Shown: in pieces, positions 26,739 through 35,919 of the stretch
Position numbering within the stretch: the stretch's first letter is position 1
Layout: each line of letters opens with the position of its first letter
DNA from: RGIG3102 sp964525015
GTDB lineage: Bacteria; Bacillota; Clostridia; Oscillospirales; Ruminococcaceae
Direction of reading: 5' to 3'
DNA: 64,000 nt
NCBI GenBank assembly: GCA_964525015.1
Contig: CAZGFY010000001.1
Coordinates: 105,209 to 169,208 of the forward strand
Notes under the pieces: generated by a model
Databases searched by the model: none
The model's input: only the letters and a program-made list of their open reading frames with translations
Told to the model about the DNA's origin: nothing
Made by a program: the position numbers and the translations under genes

Positions 26739-27281
26739 TTAAAAACTATATTCATTATAAATTTTGCCTTCTAAATTTTTAAAGATAATGCTATTATCTT
26801 CTAAAACAACATAACTATTTTCGCTTCCTGCTTTTGGAATTGAAACTGAACCTGGATTTAGATATTTATAGTTTTCTCTTTCTTCAAAAACAGGAATATG
26901 TGTGTGCCCAGCCATAACTATATCACTTTTATTAATTGGAAGAGTTAGCCCATTTTCTAATTTATGCCCGTGTGTTAGATAAAGAGTTTTCCCTTCATAT
27001 AGTAAAACTGCATATTCTGCTAAAACTGGAAACTCTAGCACCATTTGGTCAACTTCGCTTTCACAATTCCCTTTTACTGCTATTATCTTTTCTTTTATAT
27101 TATTAAGCATTTCTAAAACTTCTTTTGGAGCATAATCTTTTGGCAAATCATTTCTTGGCCCGTGGTATAATATATCTCCAAGTAGAATTAATTTATCAGC
27201 TTTTTCACTTATAAATCTACCTAGTAATTTTTTTGTATAAAATGCTGAGCCGTGCAAATCCGATGCAATTAATAGTTTCAT
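26739..27281 (-). CDS. yfcE: YfcE-like metallophosphoesterase
   Basis: A 180-residue calcineurin-like phosphodiesterase of the YfcE/MJ0936 group. Metal-ligand motifs in order: SDLHGS (about 8-13), GDILYHG (37-43), VKGNCES (about 75), THGH and GHTHIP. YfcE homologues hydrolyse phosphodiester model substrates; the physiological substrate is unknown. Homologues usually have GNCD; here the third motif reads GNCE, a mild change. It is a single gene between two tRNAs and a divergent pseudouridine synthase. Confidence 0.88.
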   Translation of the reverse strand: MKLLIASDLHGSAFYTKKLLGRFISEKADKLILLGDILYHGPRNDLPKDYAPKEVLEMLNNIKEKIIAVKGNCESEVDQMVLEFPVLAEYAVLLYEGKTLYLTHGHKLENGLTLPINKSDIVMAGHTHIPVFEERENYKYLNPGSVSIPKAGSENSYVVLEDNSIIFKNLEGKIYNEYSF

Positions 27282-27334
27282 AAAAAAACCTACCTTAATT
27301 TTTAATTTATTTATAAATAATTATATAATATTTT

Positions 27335-27363
27335 TTGTTTTTAGGCAAGTAGTATGGTATAAT
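27335..27363 (+). promoter_or_regulatory. Promoter of second RluA gene
   Basis: TTGTTT (27335-27340), 17-nt spacer, extended -10 TGGTATAAT with TATAAT at 27358-27363. Confidence 0.75.
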
Positions 27364-27396
27364 AATCAGTATCAAATAATTAGATGTAGGATTTAT

Positions 27397-28335
27397 ATGA
27401 AAAAAATAATTGTAAAAACAGATAAACAAATTAGATTAGATGTATATTTAATTGATAAATACCCTTTATTTAATATACCTAATATTAATAAATTTATACG
27501 CCAAAATAAAATTAAAGTTAATTCAAAAAAGATAAAATCTAATGATAGATTAAATAATGGCGATGAAATTTCTCTTTATGTTTCTGATGAATATTTCACT
27601 TCGCTTAATAAAAATAATGCATTTTTATTTGCAAGGGATAATTTTGAAATAGCCTATGAAGACGAAAATTTTATTATTGCTAATAAGCCAGCTGGAATAA
27701 GCGTTTTTGATGAAAACTACAAGAATTTCGACACTTTAATTAATCGAGCCTTAAAGCATTATAAAGACACTGATATAACCCCAAAACTCTGCCACAGGCT
27801 AGACACTGGAACGAGTGGGCTTATTATATTATCAAAAAATGATGAATTTTTAGAATTTATTCTTAATGAATTTAAAAATAAATCTTTAGAAAAAACTTAC
27901 TACTGCATATCTTACGGAAAGTTTAATTTAAAATCCCCTATTCAAAAAGCTTTTTTATTTAAAGATAGCAAAACTGCAAATGTTTTAATTTCAAATAGCA
28001 GTAAATCAAAGGGATATAAAGAAATAGAAACTCACATATATAAAGAAAAATCAATTGATGATTTTCACCTATTAAAAATCAAATTAATAACAGGCAGAAC
28101 CCATCAAATTAGAGCACATCTAAAATTTTTAAATCTTGCAATTTTAGGAGATAGCAAATACGGAATTTTAGAAATTAATAGAAAAAACAAGCTTAAATAT
28201 CAATTGCTACATAGCTCAAAAATAAAATTTAGTAGTATCCAAAACCCAAAATTCAAATATTTAGAAAATCAAGAATTTAAAACTTCGAGCCCTTGGTTTA
28301 TAGATAGCTTTAATAATAAAGAATTCACAAAATAA
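27397..28335 (+). CDS. RluA family pseudouridine synthase (copy 2)
   Basis: A 312-residue RluA-family enzyme with the same build as the gene at 16320-17261. An S4-like domain covers about 5-65. The catalytic D136 is in HRLDTGTSG, with GRTHQIRAHL and GDSKYG afterwards. The two are clear paralogues, identical in length within one residue, and each ends with a similar Leu/Ser-rich tail. Copy 2 keeps the canonical HRLD, whereas copy 1 has NRLD. The RNA target is not inferable. It has its own promoter and terminator. Confidence 0.9.
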   Translation: MKKIIVKTDKQIRLDVYLIDKYPLFNIPNINKFIRQNKIKVNSKKIKSNDRLNNGDEISLYVSDEYFTSLNKNNAFLFARDNFEIAYEDENFIIANKPAGISVFDENYKNFDTLINRALKHYKDTDITPKLCHRLDTGTSGLIILSKNDEFLEFILNEFKNKSLEKTYYCISYGKFNLKSPIQKAFLFKDSKTANVLISNSSKSKGYKEIETHIYKEKSIDDFHLLKIKLITGRTHQIRAHLKFLNLAILGDSKYGILEINRKNKLKYQLLHSSKIKFSSIQNPKFKYLENQEFKTSSPWFIDSFNNKEFTK

Positions 28336-28336
28336 A

Positions 28337-28380
28337 AAAATGAGAAAAGATTATTTTAATCCTTTCTCATTTTTATTTTT
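28337..28380 (+). terminator. Bidirectional terminator
   Basis: An imperfect stem AAATGAGAAAaGATTA with TAATCctTTCTCATTT and T runs on both strands. It serves the RluA gene and the convergent kinase-like gene, whose stop lies inside it. Confidence 0.85.
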
Positions 28381-29416
28381 ATAAATCTGGTAAAATGCAG
28401 TATTCACTTAATTGAACAAACATTTCGCTGTATCTATTCATTAAATAATCGCTCGATTTTGATAATAAAACATCTTCTGTATCATTATTAATAGGTATAG
28501 ATATTGAGTAATTCACCCCTTTTGAAAATTCAGATGTTAAAAAAACTGTACCTTTGGCGTTTTCAATAGCTGTTTTTAAAATAAATAGCCCAACCCCTAT
28601 ATCGTGTGAAAATTCGCTATCATTATGCGGATCTTTAGAATAATACGAATTAAAAACTTCTGTTACTAATTCATCCTTTATTCCTATACTATTATCTTTA
28701 TAAACAATAACACAGCGTCCTTTTTTTTCATACAGCTCTATATTGATTATAATTTTTTCTTGTTTGTATTTAATACTATTTGAAATTAAAGCTAGAATTC
28801 CAGCACTTAATAGATGTTTTGAAGCTTTAATTATCAGCCCATCTTTTATATTAGTTTTTATTTCAATATTATTTATAACTTCGCTAACACTCATCGTTAA
28901 ACTTTTTAAAAAGCTAGATAGATCAATATTTGAAGATAAAAATTCTTCTCCTTGTAAAATCCTATTAGTGAGCGATATATTATTTATATTTTTTAATAAA
29001 ATATACGATTGGCGCTGCATAGCTTCTAGATTTTGCATAGCTTTCTCAGTTTTATCTTTATTTATATTATCAGCTAAAACGGGAAACATCGAAAAAATAC
29101 TAGTTATTGGCTCTCTTAAATTAACTTCCATTACTCTATTTTTTTCTTTTTGATTAAAAACTACGCTATTTTTAACTAAACACAGTATCTTATCTTTCTC
29201 AAATTCAAAGAACACTAAAATAAGAGGCTTGTTACAAAATTCTTTTATATCCATAAAAACAATATCTTGAATATTTTTAATATTATTTTTTATTATAATA
29301 GCCTTTACAAGTTCTTTTGTTATAAACGGGAATTTTATTTGAATATTATTTTTAAATTCTATTATTTCAGTATCATTTGAAATAATTATCATTGGTTCAT
29401 CATTATTGAAAATCAA
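28379..29416 (-). CDS. Histidine-kinase-like ATPase lacking the H-box histidine
   Basis: 345 residues with a HisKA-like and HATPase-like arrangement. The segment NLREPITSIF (99-108) aligns with the H-box, but the position of the phospho-accepting His is Val98. The ATPase part keeps the N-box Asn213 (LISNSIKY), Asp241 in DNSIGI (first glycine replaced by Ser) and GVGL at 274-277. No membrane segment or partner response regulator is present. It may be a pseudokinase, a phosphatase-type sensor or a Bergerat-fold protein with another role. It lies divergent to gapA. The N-terminal 90 residues are unassigned. Confidence 0.65.
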   Translation of the reverse strand: MIFNNDEPMIIISNDTEIIEFKNNIQIKFPFITKELVKAIIIKNNIKNIQDIVFMDIKEFCNKPLILVFFEFEKDKILCLVKNSVVFNQKEKNRVMEVNLREPITSIFSMFPVLADNINKDKTEKAMQNLEAMQRQSYILLKNINNISLTNRILQGEEFLSSNIDLSSFLKSLTMSVSEVINNIEIKTNIKDGLIIKASKHLLSAGILALISNSIKYKQEKIIINIELYEKKGRCVIVYKDNSIGIKDELVTEVFNSYYSKDPHNDSEFSHDIGVGLFILKTAIENAKGTVFLTSEFSKGVNYSISIPINNDTEDVLLSKSSDYLMNRYSEMFVQLSEYCILPDL

Positions 29417-29666
29417 TTTCCATTCCTCTCAATTTCTTAACATTTTGGATTTACGACATTGTTCGACATTATTCGACAAAAGCTTATTTTAAGTTTACAA
29501 CAAATTTTTTGCTTTGTAAAGAAAAAATCACAAATATTACTTTGACTTATAATCTTTGTATATGTTATTATATGTATATAAACTGAAATTTATATTAGCT
29601 AAATATTTACAATCAAATAATAAATATTTTTTTTGTGTAAAATATTTTAAATTTTGCTTTTTTCTA
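29417..29666. promoter_or_regulatory. Divergent region upstream of gapA
   Basis: About 250 bp, extremely AT-rich. A second possible promoter for gapA is TTGACT (29542-29547), 18-nt spacer, TATTAT (29566-29571). No clear operator is seen. A word resembling half of a Rex site (TTGTGTAAAATATTTTAA near 29634) is too weak to call. Confidence 0.4.
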
Positions 29667-29695
29667 TTGACAAATCAGATATTTTATTTTATTAT
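29667..29695 (+). promoter_or_regulatory. gapA promoter
   Basis: Consensus TTGACA (29667-29672), 17-nt spacer, TATTAT (29690-29695), giving a leader of about 85 nt to the ATG with an ACGGAGG ribosome site. Confidence 0.85.
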
Positions 29696-29787
29696 ATTTA
29701 TGAAAAGTTAAATTTTTCACGAAGTCCTTAAATCCAATATTCAATTGGGTTTAAAATATATTTTTTACTATTACGGAGGTTTTCACA

Positions 29788-30807
29788 ATGGCAATTAAAA
29801 TAGGAATTAACGGTTACGGTCGTATAGGAAGACTAGTATTTAGAGCTGCTATGGCTCAACCAGAACTTTATGAAATTGTTGCAGTTAATGATCCATTCAT
29901 TGCAACAGATTATGCAGCTTACATGACTAAATTTGATACAGTTCATGGAAGATTTCAAGGTACTATCGAAGTTAAAGAAGATAGCTTAGTAGTTAATGGC
30001 AAAGATGTTAAATTCTTTGGTTTTAGAAACCCAGAAGAAATTCCATGGGGTTCAGTTGGTGCAGATTACGTTGTTGATTCAACTGGTGTATTCACAACTA
30101 CTGAAAAATGCCTAGCTCACTTAAAAGGTGGCGCTAAAAAAGTTATCATTTCAGCTCCTGCTAAAGATGCTGAAACTCCAACATTCGTTGTAGGTGTTAA
30201 CCAAAACAATTATACAAAAGAAATGAACGTTGTTTCAAACGCTTCTTGTACAACAAACTGTTTAGCTCCTTTAGCTAAAGTAATCAACGATGAATTCGGA
30301 ATTGCAGAAGGCTTAATGACAACTGTTCACGCTACAACAGCTACACAAAAAACTGTTGATGGTCCTTCAGCTAAAGACTGGAGAGGTGGACGTGCTGCTG
30401 CTGGTAACATCATCCCTTCATCAACTGGTGCTGCTAAAGCTTGTGCTCTAGTTATTCCAGAATTAAAAGGCAAACTAACAGGTATGGCTTTCAGAGTTCC
30501 AACTCTTGATGTTTCTGTTGTTGATCTAACTGTTAAACTTGCAAAACCAACAACTTACGAAGAAATTTGTTCAGCTGTTAAAAAAGCAAGCGAAACAACT
30601 ATGAAAGGTGTTTTAGCTTACTGTGACGAAGCTGTTGTTTCTTCAGATTTCTACGGCGAATCACACACTAGCGTTTTTGATGCTAAAGCTGGTATTATGC
30701 TAAATGAAACATTTGTTAAACTAGTTGCTTGGTATGATAATGAAATGGGTTACTCAACAAAAATCCTTGATTTAATCAAACATATGAGCGAAGTTGACGC
30801 TAAATAA
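29788..30807 (+). CDS. gapA: Glyceraldehyde-3-phosphate dehydrogenase
   Basis: Glycolytic NAD-dependent GAPDH, 339 residues. The Rossmann start is IGINGYGRIGRLVFRA. The catalytic cysteine is C154 in SNASCTTNCLAPL, followed by HATTATQKTVDGPS and WYDNEMGYS near the end. Codon use is visibly biased (GCT, GTT, ACA, CCA), as for a highly expressed gene. It stands alone between its promoter and a terminator; pgk and tpi are not adjacent. Confidence 0.98.
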   Translation: MAIKIGINGYGRIGRLVFRAAMAQPELYEIVAVNDPFIATDYAAYMTKFDTVHGRFQGTIEVKEDSLVVNGKDVKFFGFRNPEEIPWGSVGADYVVDSTGVFTTTEKCLAHLKGGAKKVIISAPAKDAETPTFVVGVNQNNYTKEMNVVSNASCTTNCLAPLAKVINDEFGIAEGLMTTVHATTATQKTVDGPSAKDWRGGRAAAGNIIPSSTGAAKACALVIPELKGKLTGMAFRVPTLDVSVVDLTVKLAKPTTYEEICSAVKKASETTMKGVLAYCDEAVVSSDFYGESHTSVFDAKAGIMLNETFVKLVAWYDNEMGYSTKILDLIKHMSEVDAK

Positions 30808-30821
30808 TATTAAACAAAATT

Positions 30822-30856
30822 AAAAGCTAGTAGTAAAATTACTACTAGCTTTTTTA
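30822..30856 (+). terminator. Bidirectional terminator after gapA
   Basis: AAAGCTAGTAGTAA and TTACTACTAGCTTT form a stem with a minimal loop, followed by TTTTT. The convergent ABC gene ends 10 nt further on. Confidence 0.92.
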
Positions 30857-30866
30857 TATAATTTTT

Positions 30867-32753
30867 TTATTCTTCTTGTACATTTTCAAATTGAGATTTA
30901 TATAGTTCTTTATAAAAACCACCATTTTTAATAAGCTCATTATGTGCGCCAAATTCTATTATCTTCCCATCTTTCATAACTATTATTTTATCTGCATCAC
31001 GAATAGTTGATAATCTATGAGCTATTATAAAACTTGTTCTGTTTTCCATTAATTTTTGCATCGCTTTTTGAATTAAAACCTCAGTTCTTGTATCAACAGA
31101 AGATGTTGCCTCATCTAATATAAGCATTTTAGGATTTTGCAAAAATGCTCTTGCAATTGTAATAAGTTGTTTTTGTCCTTGTGAAATATTAGAAGTTTCT
31201 TCATTTAATTCAAATTCATAATTTTTAGGTAAAGTTTTAACAAAATTATGAACCTGACTAATCTTTGCAGCATTTATCATTTCTTCTTTGGTTGCACTTT
31301 TATTTGAATATAAAATATTATCTCTAATACTTCCTTTAAACAACCAAGTATCCTGCAAAACCATTCCAAACATATTTCTTAATTCATCACGTTTTAGATT
31401 AGTTATTTTCACTCCATCAATGCTAATATCGCCGCTGTCTAATTCATAATATCTCATTAAAAGTTTAACAATAGTAGTTTTTCCTGCCCCAGTAGGGCCT
31501 ACAATGGCTATCTTTTCACCAGGATTTACAACTAATGAAAAATTTTCAATAACCTTTTTATCCTTTTTGTAGCCAAAGCTAACATTATTAAAGCTAACTT
31601 CACCTTTAAATTCTTTTGTATTTATTTGTTTTTTAGTTTCTTCTACTTCTTCTTTACTTTCTAAAAACTCAAAAACCCTTTCTGCACAAGCCATAGACGA
31701 CTGCATCATAGTTGAAATAGATGCTAGTTGCTGAATTGGCTGATTAAAGCCTTTTACATATTCAATAAAAGATAATATATTACCAACCGTGAGCCTACCA
31801 GCAGTTGCAAAGCTTGCTCCAATAACGCAAACAGCTATATATCCTGAGTTAGAAATCAAATTTGTTACTGGCATCATTAAATGCGTTGCTATTTGGCTTT
31901 TAAATGCATTAGTTTTTAATTCCTCATTATAAATATTAAACTGATTAATTGATTTTTCTTCCATATTAAATGCCTTTACCACCGTGTGTGAAGATAGCAT
32001 TTCTTCAATATGACTATTTAATTCGCCTAAACTCCTTTGTTGCTTTTTATACAACGGCTGACTGATTTTAACTATTTTTCCAATTGAAAGCATCGATACT
32101 GGCATAATTATAAATGCAATCATTGTCATTTCTATTGAAATTGAAAGCATAATTGTTACAGTTGTAAAAATAAGAGTTATGGCTATTGCAAGCTGTGTCA
32201 TAACTTCTCTGATTGAATTAGTAATGGTATCAACATCGTTAGTTATCCTAGAAAGTATATCTCCTGTTTGTGTTTTATCAAAGTAGTTAAGTGGTAATTT
32301 ATTTATTTTTTCGGATATCTCTTTTCTTAATTTATAAGTAAAGCTATTTGCTATTTCAGCCATAATAAAGCCTTGCATTAAAGAAAACACATACGACATT
32401 ACTGCTAAAAAAAATAGTATTTTAATTATATTTAATAATTCAATATAATCTAAAACAAATTCCCCTGATAAAATGCTATTTTCAGCAGCTTTATATAAAA
32501 CATCTGTTGCACTTCCTAAAAGCTTTGGTGTAAATGCTTTAAAAAGGCTTGAAAAAGCTGCCATAATCATCACAATTATAATAATAATTTTATAGCTCCC
32601 TAAATAAGAAAGCATCTTTTTAAAAGTTGTTTTAAAATCTCTTGGTTTTTCTGCTCCTCTAATTGCAGCTTTTAATCCCTGCCCTGCACCGCCTCCACCT
32701 TTTGGAAGTTGCATATTTTGTGGCTGAGTGTTATTATTTTTTCTTTCTGCCAT
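30867..32753 (-). CDS. ABC exporter half-transporter, second subunit
   Basis: A 628-residue fused permease-ATPase of the MsbA/LmrA exporter type. Six membrane segments occupy about residues 55-340. The ATPase has Walker A GPTGAGKTT (about 412), a signature reading ISQGQKQLI (Ser-Gln-Gly-Gln variant) and Walker B MLILDEATSSVDT, with the catalytic Glu present. The N-terminal 40 residues are Gly/Lys-rich. It is the partner of the preceding gene: its consensus Walker B Glu complements the degenerate site of that subunit, as in LmrCD/BmrCD heterodimers. Confidence 0.92.
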   Translation of the reverse strand: MAERKNNNTQPQNMQLPKGGGGAGQGLKAAIRGAEKPRDFKTTFKKMLSYLGSYKIIIIIVMIMAAFSSLFKAFTPKLLGSATDVLYKAAENSILSGEFVLDYIELLNIIKILFFLAVMSYVFSLMQGFIMAEIANSFTYKLRKEISEKINKLPLNYFDKTQTGDILSRITNDVDTITNSIREVMTQLAIAITLIFTTVTIMLSISIEMTMIAFIIMPVSMLSIGKIVKISQPLYKKQQRSLGELNSHIEEMLSSHTVVKAFNMEEKSINQFNIYNEELKTNAFKSQIATHLMMPVTNLISNSGYIAVCVIGASFATAGRLTVGNILSFIEYVKGFNQPIQQLASISTMMQSSMACAERVFEFLESKEEVEETKKQINTKEFKGEVSFNNVSFGYKKDKKVIENFSLVVNPGEKIAIVGPTGAGKTTIVKLLMRYYELDSGDISIDGVKITNLKRDELRNMFGMVLQDTWLFKGSIRDNILYSNKSATKEEMINAAKISQVHNFVKTLPKNYEFELNEETSNISQGQKQLITIARAFLQNPKMLILDEATSSVDTRTEVLIQKAMQKLMENRTSFIIAHRLSTIRDADKIIVMKDGKIIEFGAHNELIKNGGFYKELYKSQFENVQEE

Positions 32754-32756
32754 AAT

Positions 32757-34553
32757 CTACACCTCCTCAACTGATAGCTGGCTATGGGCTATTTCTTTAT
32801 ATTCATTACAGGTATTTAATAAATCTTTATGTTTTCCAATTCCTTTAATTTCTCCTTTATCCATAACTATAATCTGATCTGAATTCATAACACTTGAAAC
32901 TCTTTGCCCAATAATTATAACAGTTGGATTTTTATAATTTTCATAAATTGCTCTTCTTAAATTTGTATCAGTTTTAAAATCAAGTGCAGAAAAGCTATCA
33001 TCAAAAACTAAAATTGGTGATTTCCTAATTAACGCCCTTGCTATAGCTAATCTCTGCCTTTGTCCGCCCGAAACATTTGCACCACCTTGCGATATATAAA
33101 AATCCAAGCCTTCCTCTTTTTGATTTACAAAGCTTTCCATTTGAGCAATTTGCAAGGCTTTATAAATTTCATCGTCAGTAGCGTCTTTTTTACCAGCTAA
33201 CATATTTGTTTTAAGACTACCTTGAAACAATATACTTTTTTGGGGCACATATCCCATTAAATCTCTAAGGTTTTTTAATTCAATATTTTTTATGTCAATA
33301 TCATTGATTAAAATTTCACCCGAAGTTGCATCGTAAAATCTCAATAAGAGATTTAAAAGGGTCGTCTTTCCACTACCAGTTGAGCCAATAATTGCCGTTG
33401 TGCTCCCTTTTTCAAGCTTAAAGCTAATATTATTTAAAATATTATCCTCGCTCTCTGGATATTTAAAGTTCACATTTTTAAATTCTATATTTGATACAGT
33501 TTTCTTTATTACTATAGGGCTTTCTATTTCTTGAATTGAATTTTCTTTTTTCAAAACTTCATCTATTCTTTTAATTGAAACTGTTGCCCTTGGGATAATA
33601 TTAAACATACTTGTAAGCATCATAAAAGCTGAAATTATATTTCCTGAATATTGAATAAACGCTAGCATATCCCCTACTAATAATTCACTTTTTGCAATAA
33701 CTGGAGCAGAAATCCAAATTATTAATATTGGTATTCCTGCTTGAATAAAAGCCAATGTAGGGCTCATAAGGCTCATTAATCTATTTATAAATTGATTAGT
33801 AGCTTTAAAATCAGCGTTAACCTTATCAAATCTCTCTTCTTCATATTTTTGAGTTGAAAAGGCACGCACAACCATTATGCCTGATAAATTTTCTCTTGCA
33901 ACAAGATTTATTTTATCAATAATTTCTTGGATTTTTTTAAATTTTGGCAGTGCGATAACTTGCATAGTTATTACAAACATAATTATAACGATTGCACTTA
34001 ATGCATTTATCCACACTAAAGATGGAGCCTTACTAACTGCCATAACTACTCCACCAATTGCCATAAACGGAGCATAAAACATAACTCTTATACCCATGCT
34101 AAATAGCATTTGCATCTGCTGTACATCATTTGTTGTTCTAGTTATTAAAGATGCCGTTGAAAACTTATCCACATCTTCCCCTGAAAAGCTTTCAATCTTA
34201 CTAAAAACAGATTTTCTTATATCTCTTGAAATACTATATCCAACAAACGAGCTAAGAGTCCTAACTGCCATTGTAATAACTCCAAATAAAACTGCAACTA
34301 AAATCATCTTTAACCCAGTTGAATATATATACGACATCTGCTCAGCTTTTAAAGATGTGATTAAATCTGAGTTTTGAGAAAGTAAAATTTCATTTGAATA
34401 TTCTTGTATTCCTACATTAACCATATCACTCATTAAATCAGGCAATAATAAGTTTGTATAGGTTTGTAGTCCTATTAATATAATACAAACACATAAAAGC
34501 CAAATGTATGGCTTGGTATGTTTTAAAACATATTTCAAATTATATATCCTCAT
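32757..34553 (-). CDS. ABC exporter half-transporter, first subunit (degenerate site)
   Basis: A 598-residue permease-ATPase with six membrane segments (about 15-310). Walker A is GSTGSGKTT and the signature is VSGGQRQRL. Walker B reads LVFDDSFSALD, where the usual catalytic Glu is Asp. The switch His is replaced (IIGQRVSS instead of the IAHR form). These changes are typical of the non-catalytic subunit of heterodimeric multidrug exporters. It starts inside the marR stop (14-nt overlap) and is followed by the second subunit after 3 nt. The substrate is not known; drug export is inferred from the MarR gene. Confidence 0.92.
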   Translation of the reverse strand: MRIYNLKYVLKHTKPYIWLLCVCIILIGLQTYTNLLLPDLMSDMVNVGIQEYSNEILLSQNSDLITSLKAEQMSYIYSTGLKMILVAVLFGVITMAVRTLSSFVGYSISRDIRKSVFSKIESFSGEDVDKFSTASLITRTTNDVQQMQMLFSMGIRVMFYAPFMAIGGVVMAVSKAPSLVWINALSAIVIIMFVITMQVIALPKFKKIQEIIDKINLVARENLSGIMVVRAFSTQKYEEERFDKVNADFKATNQFINRLMSLMSPTLAFIQAGIPILIIWISAPVIAKSELLVGDMLAFIQYSGNIISAFMMLTSMFNIIPRATVSIKRIDEVLKKENSIQEIESPIVIKKTVSNIEFKNVNFKYPESEDNILNNISFKLEKGSTTAIIGSTGSGKTTLLNLLLRFYDATSGEILINDIDIKNIELKNLRDLMGYVPQKSILFQGSLKTNMLAGKKDATDDEIYKALQIAQMESFVNQKEEGLDFYISQGGANVSGGQRQRLAIARALIRKSPILVFDDSFSALDFKTDTNLRRAIYENYKNPTVIIIGQRVSSVMNSDQIIVMDKGEIKGIGKHKDLLNTCNEYKEIAHSQLSVEEV

Positions 34554-35004
34554 TTTCTAAATATTTTTCAAGTTCATAATTCAACTTTTTTAAAAGTGAT
34601 ATAAGCTCATTTTTCTCTTCTTTTTCAATATTTCCAAGTGCAGTATTAACCATCTTCAAATTCTTTTTATATTCGGCTTTTGCAATTTCTTTTCCCTGCT
34701 TTGTTAAAGATATTATAGTAACTCTTTTATCTTTTTTATCATAATCTCTACTTATATAGCCATCATCTTCTAAATTTTTAAGCTTTTGAGAAACACTTGG
34801 AAGAGATATTTTATAGTGTTTTGCAATCTCACTTGGAGTAGCACCGTTCGGATAATGATTAAGCATCATTCTTAAAAGGCTATAATCTGCTGTTGATTTT
34901 TCTGTTTTATGCATTATTTTTTTTAATTGTAAATGCGATACTTTTATTAAATATCTGATTTGCTCATCTCTTGTTTCTTTCATTTTTTCACACTTATCTT
35001 TCAT
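34540..35004 (-). CDS. MarR family transcriptional regulator
   Basis: A winged-helix MarR protein of about 154 residues. The DNA-binding part is seen as PSEIAKHYKISLPSVSQKLKNLE (recognition helix; 23 residues spanning about 75-100), followed by the wing DDGYISRDYDKKDKRVTIISLT. The frame opens with a TTG at 35016; ATG 35004 is preferred though neither has a strong ribosome site. It is the first gene of the operon with the two ABC subunits, and a perfect dyad just after the promoter start site suggests autorepression. Confidence 0.9.
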   Translation of the reverse strand: MKDKCEKMKETRDEQIRYLIKVSHLQLKKIMHKTEKSTADYSLLRMMLNHYPNGATPSEIAKHYKISLPSVSQKLKNLEDDGYISRDYDKKDKRVTIISLTKQGKEIAKAEYKKNLKMVNTALGNIEKEEKNELISLLKKLNYELEKYLENEDI

Positions 35005-35037
35005 TTGTATTTTCAAAAGTTATTTATTTTATATTCT

Positions 35038-35062
35038 AAATAGTTAATTTACCTAACTATTT
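35038..35062. promoter_or_regulatory. Candidate MarR operator
   Basis: Perfect 9-bp inverted repeat AAATAGTTA-N7-TAACTATTT. It begins about 5 nt downstream of the predicted transcription start of the marR-ABC operon, where a bound repressor would block escape. Confidence 0.7.
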
Positions 35063-35074
35063 ATTTTTAAAATT

Positions 35075-35103
35075 ATTATATATCTTAATCAACCGTTTGT
35101 CAA
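35075..35103 (-). promoter_or_regulatory. Promoter of marR-ABC operon
   Basis: On the minus strand, TTGACA (35103-35098), 17-nt spacer, TATAAT (35080-35075): an ideal sigma-A promoter. Confidence 0.88.
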
Positions 35104-35169
35104 TATTTACCTGCAAATCTATTTAAAAAGCAAACTAATGATAATAAGTGCATTAGTTTGCTTTTTATT

Positions 35170-35919
35170 TTATATTAATTCTGTCATATGCTTATGCCTA
35201 TATTTTGGTATAAAATTATCTCTACACCTTGGATTATATCTTTCTTTTATAGAAATTGTATCATAGTATTTTTTCCATAGTATTTGCAAATCTTCTTCAT
35301 ATTTAGTGATTTTAGGAATCTCTAAATTATCAACTTGAATTATCTTTGTTTTCTCTCTTGTTCCCATTAAAATTTCTTTGTGTGTTTCATCATAAATAAC
35401 AAAAGGTAAATCTAAATTTCTAGTTTTAAAATGATATGAAATTTTTGAAAGAATTCTATTGTTTGGTTCTATTTTTGAAATATAGGTGTTATTAATGAGC
35501 TGAAATCTAACTATACCAAGATACAAGTGAGCCTCCCGTGTTATATTTTTATGTGCCTTTCTTAATTTTTCTACTGCTGGTATATTATAGTTATGATATA
35601 TTTTAAATCCATCTTTAAATGCTAAAACTATAAATTCTAGCATTGCCATTTCAATATCTTCTTCATCGCATAAAAGGCAATCTTTTATAAAATTATACGC
35701 AAAATTAGAAAGTTTCGCTAGTATTGCCATTTTTACTTTTTCGCTTTTTAAAAAATCAGTTTTAATATAAACCGTATCATAAAAACTAGGCTGATATAAA
35801 ACATCATAAACTATTTTAACAGGAGTATAACTAGAATAGTAATAGTCATAAACACAGCATAAAAACCCTTCAAAACTACCATCATATAAGTAAACCACAT
35901 CTTGTTTTTCATTAAGCAT
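35170..35919 (-). CDS. TIGR03915-type putative DNA repair partner protein
   Basis: 249 residues starting near VVYLYDGSFEGFLCCVYD, the signature of the TIGR03915 / DUF4130 group, which is almost always encoded next to a TIGR03916-type radical-SAM protein. The Tyr-Asp-Gly-Ser-Phe-Glu-Gly start and the C-terminal NPRCRDNFIPKYRHKHMTEL are visible. It is thought to work with the radical-SAM partner in nucleic-acid repair or modification; the reaction is not established. The start overlaps the partner's stop by 8 nt, so they are translationally coupled. Confidence 0.85.
   Translation of the reverse strand: MLNEKQDVVYLYDGSFEGFLCCVYDYYYSSYTPVKIVYDVLYQPSFYDTVYIKTDFLKSEKVKMAILAKLSNFAYNFIKDCLLCDEEDIEMAMLEFIVLAFKDGFKIYHNYNIPAVEKLRKAHKNITREAHLYLGIVRFQLINNTYISKIEPNNRILSKISYHFKTRNLDLPFVIYDETHKEILMGTREKTKIIQVDNLEIPKITKYEEDLQILWKKYYDTISIKERYNPRCRDNFIPKYRHKHMTELI

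Noticed and set aside
29630..29655. Rex operator upstream of gapA
   Set aside because: Only half of the TTGTTAA-N4-TTAACAA-type dyad is present, and the region is so AT-rich that such matches are expected by chance.
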